The notes below the pieces were generated by a model. The model was not told the origin of the DNA and ran no database searches. It was given only the letters and a program-made list of their open reading frames with translations. The translations under genes and the position numbers were made by a program. From Anaerozeibacter quisquiliarum (GTDB lineage Bacteria; Bacillota; Clostridia; Christensenellales; Aristaeellaceae): a DNA stretch of 64,000 nt. Position 1 is the first letter of the stretch. Every line of letters starts with the position of its first letter. The stretch is taken from NCBI GenBank assembly GCA_051162045.1, contig JBISDI010000002.1; one strand, 5' to 3'. Shown in pieces: positions 60,489 through 64,000 of this stretch.

Positions 60489-60785
60489 CCCCGCGCAAGC
60501 GGTCATGGGGTCCTTAAGGGCAGCGCCCTTGCGAGGAGGATGGGACTTCCCCGTTTTCGAGGCAAGGGCGGACTCGTTCTGAAAAAATCAGGCGCCGCCC
60601 GGCGGGTGACACCTGATTTTTCAGAACATCGGGAACGCCGCGCCGCCTCGGCTGGAATTCGGCTTCGCGGTTCTCTTGTTGGGCAGCCGATACGACGGCG
60701 CGGGGAGCGGGGGACGCAGGGGTTCCGCCCCGGCCCCCGCCAAAGGGCTGTGTTCTCTGGGCTTTCTTCATCGCCCACGCGGAAG
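60489..60785 (+). repeat. Dispersed intergenic element, copy B
   Basis: The ~400-nt gap 60411-60810 is occupied by a composite element related to that at 32049-32250. The 22 nt at 60489-60510 match 32049-32070 with one difference and lead into a similar AAGGGC/GCCCTT hairpin. 60627-60647 are the exact reverse complement of 32202-32222, and similarity continues into a CCCGCCAAAGGGCT block near 60745. Relative to copy A the second part is inverted. Overlapping short ORFs on both strands look incidental. Confidence 0.7.
60576..60627. repeat. Long hairpin nested in copy B
   Basis: 60576-60592 pairs with 60612-60627 (16 bp with one bulged A), with a GC-rich loop that can form a further short stem. 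The arms carry A and T runs, so it could terminate transcription on both strands. Confidence 0.75.
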
Positions 60786-60810
60786 GGTTCCGGCTGCCGT
60801 TCGGTTTGTG

Positions 60811-62601
60811 CTAACTCCCAATCCCCGCCTTGCGCCGCACGATGTACCCCTGCGAACGGTACACGCCCGCTATGCTCTTGATGTTACAGTCCACCGTGTT
60901 GGGTTCGCTGCCGCCGCCCTGTTCGAGCACCATGATGCGCTCCGGGGTTACGTAGTACAGGAACATCGCCACATGCCCCCGCTTGACCAGGATGTCGCCC
61001 GGAACCAGTTTGCTCCACCCATCGGACACCGTCGTGTAGCCGGACGAAACGTATATGTCCCGCGAGTTCAGATACGAGTTCGCGCCGTTGTAGTTCCACT
61101 GCACCATCGATACGAACGAGGAACAGTCGTTGCCCGGATACTTTTTGTCCACCATGCCCGTGACCTGATAATACCCGTCGCGCTTTGAGTTGGCGAGGCT
61201 CTTGAGCCACTTGTCCAGGTGGAACGTGCGGTTGGTCTGGGTGTAGGGCATGCCGAAATAGATGCGGTTCGCCACATAGGAGGTGCTGCCCGACCAATAC
61301 GTCACGTTGCGATCGGTCGCCCAGGGCACGTCGTACATCAAAAAGCCCCGCCGCAGGATGTCCGTGCGATTGGCGCGTTCGCGCGCGCCGATCTTCTTGG
61401 CCGCGAGGTTGGCCTCGAGTTCCATGACCGCGCTGTCGAATATGCTGAGGATCTTGTTGTGGTTGGCCGTAATGGCGCTCGCTGCCGCCACATACCGGTC
61501 GGGCTCCACGCTCACGCGCTTGTCCGACAGCACGCGCACCTCGACGCTGTCCGTCCTGTTGCCTGCCTTGGCGGTAATCCGGGCTGTTCCCGCCTTGCGC
61601 CCCACCAGCTTGCCGCTCGGGTCCACCGCGGCGATCGCCGTGTTGCTGCTGCTCCAGGACACCTTGGAACGGCTGGTCGTCGGCAGCACCTTGGCCGTCA
61701 GCTGTGTCGCCTTCTCCTCGCCCAGGTACATGTCCTGCTGGTCGATCGTCACCGAGGTGACCGCGTCGGGGTCGGTAATCCGGATTGTGCGCGCCACGCG
61801 CACCGACGCGGCCGCCGCGCTGGTCGCGGTGATCGTCACGCTGCCTTCCTTTCGGGCCAGCACCACGCCGTTCGTCACCATGGCCGTCGCGGGGTCGCTC
61901 GAGGTCCAGTTGATCTTGTTGCTGGCGGTTGCGGGCGACACCGTCGCCTTGAGCGTCAGTCGGGTGTTTATATCCATTACAGACGTGGCCGGCGTCAGGC
62001 TCAGGCTCGTCGGCGCAACGACCTTGGACACCTCCACGTTGATGACCTTGAACAGCTTGGGGTTTTTCGTGGACACGGCGCGCACCCGCAGCTTGCCCGG
62101 CTTTAACGCGGTAATCACACCGTCCGGCGATACCTTGGCGATCGAAGGCTTGCTCGACTGCCACTTGACCGTCTGCGGCGCGCTCGCGGGCAGGATCGTG
62201 GCCTTCACTTCGAAGGTCTCGCCCACGACCAGCTCCGCCTTGGGGGCCGAAAGCGTCATCGATCCGGGGGTGCTCGCGCTGGGGCGCGAGTCCACCACGG
62301 TCACCGTGCAGCCCGACCACGGGCCGCTGCCGATGCGCACGCCGATCTGCGTCTTGCCCCGGCGCCGCGCCGTCACCACGCCGCCCGAAACCGATGCGAT
62401 TTTCGGGTTCTTGCTCTTCCACCGCACCTTGCTTTTCAGCCTGGCCGGCGCGTCGCTGGTCAATGTCAGCGTATTGCCGTCGGCCAGGTCGATCACGGCG
62501 GTCTTCTGGCTGATCTTAACCGCTACAGCCATCGCGGCGGGCGCCTCCAGCGCCAACGCCACCACCAGCAGCAACAGCAGCGCGCGCAGCGTCCTCTTCA
62601 T
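60811..62601 (-). CDS. Secreted Ig-like (BIG2) protein with NlpC/P60-like hydrolase domain
   Basis: A 596-residue exported protein. The signal peptide MKRTLRALLLLLVVALALEA ends near PAAMAVAV. Four BIG2-type repeats follow (about residues 30-375), each with a W-x-S-S/K-N/D-P-x-I/T-A pattern, e.g. WQSSKPSIAKVSPDG and WSSSNTAIAAVDPSG. The C-terminal domain has the NlpC/P60 nucleophile in GNDCSSFVSMVQW (Cys near 493) and its His in RGHVAMFLYY (near 543). It probably cuts cell-wall peptide while the repeats bind or space. ATG 62601 follows GGGTGG. No surface anchor is visible. Confidence 0.87.
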   Translation of the reverse strand: MKRTLRALLLLLVVALALEAPAAMAVAVKISQKTAVIDLADGNTLTLTSDAPARLKSKVRWKSKNPKIASVSGGVVTARRRGKTQIGVRIGSGPWSGCTVTVVDSRPSASTPGSMTLSAPKAELVVGETFEVKATILPASAPQTVKWQSSKPSIAKVSPDGVITALKPGKLRVRAVSTKNPKLFKVINVEVSKVVAPTSLSLTPATSVMDINTRLTLKATVSPATASNKINWTSSDPATAMVTNGVVLARKEGSVTITATSAAAASVRVARTIRITDPDAVTSVTIDQQDMYLGEEKATQLTAKVLPTTSRSKVSWSSSNTAIAAVDPSGKLVGRKAGTARITAKAGNRTDSVEVRVLSDKRVSVEPDRYVAAASAITANHNKILSIFDSAVMELEANLAAKKIGARERANRTDILRRGFLMYDVPWATDRNVTYWSGSTSYVANRIYFGMPYTQTNRTFHLDKWLKSLANSKRDGYYQVTGMVDKKYPGNDCSSFVSMVQWNYNGANSYLNSRDIYVSSGYTTVSDGWSKLVPGDILVKRGHVAMFLYYVTPERIMVLEQGGGSEPNTVDCNIKSIAGVYRSQGYIVRRKAGIGS

Positions 62602-62764
62602 CAATGCCACCCACTCCTTCCGAGGCAAGATGTGTATCACACATTTCAATTTATTTCAATTATATTACGATATCTCCCTAAAATCAAGTCTCTCCTAGTA
62701 TTTTCCAACTTTGCCACACTTTCGCCGCACATAGCGCCGCGGTCGTTTTTAACCGAAGTTACGG

Positions 62765-62793
62765 TTGACAACAAGGCCCGTTTCATCTATACT
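62765..62793 (+). promoter_or_regulatory. Promoter of rplU-prp-rpmA
   Basis: TTGACA (62765-62770), 17-nt spacer, TATACT (62788-62793). Confidence 0.88.
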
Positions 62794-62799
62794 AGGTCG

Positions 62800-62879
62800 G
62801 TAAGCCGCTCGAGAGGGGCTCGTAAACATGTGCAAACATGGCCTTTGCTCGGCGAGTATTCGATGAGGAGGTGCTACGC
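62800..62879 (+). ncRNA. Putative L21 autoregulatory leader
   Basis: An ~80-nt transcribed leader before rplU with self-complementary segments (for example CGCTCGAG and a distal CTCGGCGAG, and paired ACATG repeats). Firmicutes often carry an L21 leader here that binds L21 for feedback control. I matched it by position, not by a covariance model. Confidence 0.4.
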
Positions 62880-63188
62880 GTGTACGCAGTCATACAAACC
62901 GGTGGCAAACAGTACCGCGTCCAGCAGGGCGACGTGATCTATGTGGAAAAGCTGAACGAGCAGGAGGGCGCGAACGTCGAGTTCGAGGTGCTGCTGCTCG
63001 GAGGCGAGAATTCCGTGAAGGTTGGGCAGCCGACCGTCAACGGCGCGAAGGTGACCGGCAAGGTACTGGGCCAGGTCAAGGGCGCGAAGGTCGTGGTCTA
63101 CAAGTTCAAGGCCAAGAAGAACGTGCGCAAGAAGCAGGGCCACCGCCAGCCGTACACCAAGGTGGAGATCGCGTCCATCACCGGCTGA
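62880..63188 (+). CDS. rplU: 50S ribosomal protein L21
   Basis: A 102-residue ribosomal protein. It begins (V)YAVIQTGGKQYRVQQGDVIY and ends KKNVRKKQGHRQPYTKVEI, both L21 hallmarks. The start is GTG 62880 with GAGGAGGTG 6 nt upstream. The in-frame ATG further upstream would add 14 residues not found in L21. Its TGA overlaps the prp ATG by one base. Confidence 0.97.
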   Translation: MYAVIQTGGKQYRVQQGDVIYVEKLNEQEGANVEFEVLLLGGENSVKVGQPTVNGAKVTGKVLGQVKGAKVVVYKFKAKKNVRKKQGHRQPYTKVEIASITG

Positions 63189-63526
63189 TGACCCGGGCTA
63201 CCTTTTTTCAAAGAGGTGCGTTGCTCGCGGGCGTCTCGATTGTGGGGCACGCGGGATACGCGCAGGCGGGACGCGACATCGTGTGCAGCGCGATATCCGC
63301 CGTAAGCCACATGACGGCGCTGGGGCTTTGCGAAGTGATGGGCCTGCGCGTCCGGGCCGAGAGGGCGGACTCAGGCGTCCGGATCCTGGTGGCCGAGGCG
63401 GATCTCACGAAGGCGCAGCCCATGCTCCGGGCGCTCGAAAAGGAGCTTCAAGCCATCCACGACCAATACCCCGATCATATTCGGATCGGCTACCAAGAAC
63501 GGAGGGAATTCACATGTTTCAGCTGA
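63188..63526 (+). CDS. prp: Ribosomal-processing cysteine protease Prp
   Basis: A 112-residue protease (formerly DUF464/YsxB) that removes the N-terminal extension of L27. The catalytic His and Cys are in VGHAGYAQAGRDIVCSAISA (His21, Cys33). It overlaps rplU by one base and rpmA by 13 nt, the standard arrangement in Firmicutes. The L27 encoded next has the expected cleavage site. Confidence 0.95.
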   Translation: MTRATFFQRGALLAGVSIVGHAGYAQAGRDIVCSAISAVSHMTALGLCEVMGLRVRAERADSGVRILVAEADLTKAQPMLRALEKELQAIHDQYPDHIRIGYQERREFTCFS

Positions 63527-63810
63527 ACCTTCAGCTCTTCGCCCACAAGAAGGGCGTCGGCTCCTCGCGCAACGGCCGCGACAGCCACGCGCAGCGCCTG
63601 GGCACCAAGCGCGCCGACGGGCAGTTTGTGCTCGCGGGCAACATTCTGGTGCGTCAGCGCGGCACCAAGATCCATCCCGGCACGAACGTCGGCAAGGGCA
63701 GCGACGACACGCTGTTCGCCAAGCTCGACGGCGTGGTCAAGTTTGAGCGCCTGGGCAAGGACAGAAAGCAGGTGAGCATCTACCCCAGCGCGGAAATCGC
63801 CGCGGAGTAG
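63514..63810 (+). CDS. rpmA: 50S ribosomal protein L27 with Prp-cleaved N-terminus
   Basis: A 98-residue ribosomal protein. It begins MFQLNLQLFAHKKGVGSSRN; Prp cuts after LQLF in known Firmicutes to expose the residues that reach the peptidyl-transferase centre. GRDSHAQRLGTKRADGQFVL and RQRGTKIHPGTNVGKG are conserved L27. GGAGG is 7-8 nt before ATG 63514. A strong terminator follows. Confidence 0.97.
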   Translation: MFQLNLQLFAHKKGVGSSRNGRDSHAQRLGTKRADGQFVLAGNILVRQRGTKIHPGTNVGKGSDDTLFAKLDGVVKFERLGKDRKQVSIYPSAEIAAE

Positions 63811-63823
63811 GCTCGTTCATACG

Positions 63824-63868
63824 TCAAACGGGCGATTGGGGAATTGATTTCCCCAATCGCCCGTTTGA
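63824..63868. terminator. Strong bidirectional terminator after rpmA
   Basis: A perfect 20-bp stem, 63824-63843 with 63849-63868 and a 5-nt loop, followed by TTTGTTC. It separates rpmA from convergent glyS. Confidence 0.92.
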
Positions 63869-63877
63869 TTTGTTCAC

Positions 63878-64000
63878 TTAAAAGTCGATCTTTGCATCGA
63901 GGTACGCGGCCAGGTCCTCGATCGCGACCAGTTCCTGCCGCATCGTATCCCTGTCGCGCACGGTGACCTTGCCGGTCTCGAGCGTATCAAAGTCGATCGT
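63878..64000 (-). CDS. glyS: Glycyl-tRNA synthetase, C-terminal fragment
   Basis: Forty C-terminal residues plus stop; the gene continues past the window edge. The sequence TIDFDTLETGKVTVRDRDTM then RQELVAIEDLAAYLDAKIDF matches the end of the anticodon-binding domain of the homodimeric (alpha2) glycyl-tRNA synthetase, where VTVRDRDTM is characteristic. Other class II synthetases share the fold but not this motif. Confidence 0.8.
   Translation of the reverse strand, partial: TIDFDTLETGKVTVRDRDTMRQELVAIEDLAAYLDAKIDF

Noticed and set aside
60514..60881. Several 85-113-residue open frames on both strands
   Set aside because: They run through the dispersed repeat and its hairpin, have no ribosome sites, and their similarity to frames at 32 kb reflects the shared DNA element.

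Overview
GC-rich chromosomal DNA of a Gram-positive-type bacterium, most likely a member of Clostridia. Evidence: a perfect HrcA/CIRCE operator upstream of htpG, a CtsR-like direct repeat in the clpB promoter, BofA and FtsK/SpoIIIE homologues, an electron-bifurcating type [FeFe]-hydrogenase operon, a FeoA-FeoB-Cys-rich trio, the rplU-prp-rpmA trio in which L27 carries the cleavable N-terminus, and many TTGACA-N17-TATAAT type promoters. GTG and TTG starts and 4-base GTGA stop/start overlaps are frequent. No tRNA, rRNA, insertion sequence, prophage or CRISPR array was seen; this reads as stable core chromosome with a sugar-utilisation block in the middle.

Layout. 0-5.7 kb: clpB (cut by the window edge), a PhoR/WalK-like two-component pair, two uncharacterised proteins, an XRE regulator with a degenerate S24 domain, and a flavodoxin-like oxidoreductase. 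5.8-10.7 kb: a minus-strand MoxR - DUF58 - transglutaminase - small protein operon. 10.8-16 kb: acpS, a tandem-duplicated VanW protein, L-lactate dehydrogenase, a small XRE regulator, a secreted lipase-like protein and a secreted unknown. 16-24 kb: minus-strand mnmG - ftsK - rimO - pgsA - cinA. 24-32 kb: feoA-feoB-small Cys-rich protein, then hydC, an ATPase, a 2Fe-2S protein, hydB and hydA (ferredoxin/NADH-linked H2 metabolism). 32-35 kb: amidohydrolase, unknown membrane protein, CCA-adding enzyme, BofA.

35-47 kb: htpG under CIRCE followed 13 nt later by araB; a divergent NagB-like sugar-phosphate isomerase and ROK regulator sharing an inverted-repeat operator; an Rbs-type sugar ABC transporter plus PfkB kinase; a pyridoxal kinase. 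47-57 kb: a nucleotidyltransferase fused to a degenerate phosphomannomutase, a sulfotransferase, a winged-helix regulator, a GH2 glycosidase and its MalFGE-type transporter. 57-64 kb: an EF-G-like GTPase, glutamate racemase, a secreted Ig-like/NlpC hydrolase, rplU-prp-rpmA, and the 3' end of glyS.

Unexplained structure worth attention: a ~165-bp near-perfect palindrome that ends on the stop codons of two convergent genes (46.7 kb); a long folded intercistronic leader (45.6 kb); an intrinsic-terminator-like hairpin just after a strong promoter, upstream of pdxY (47.7 kb); two related dispersed intergenic elements (32.1 and 60.5 kb); and several catalytic domains that have lost key residues (S24, NagB-like, phosphomannomutase). 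No wholly new multi-gene system could be demonstrated.
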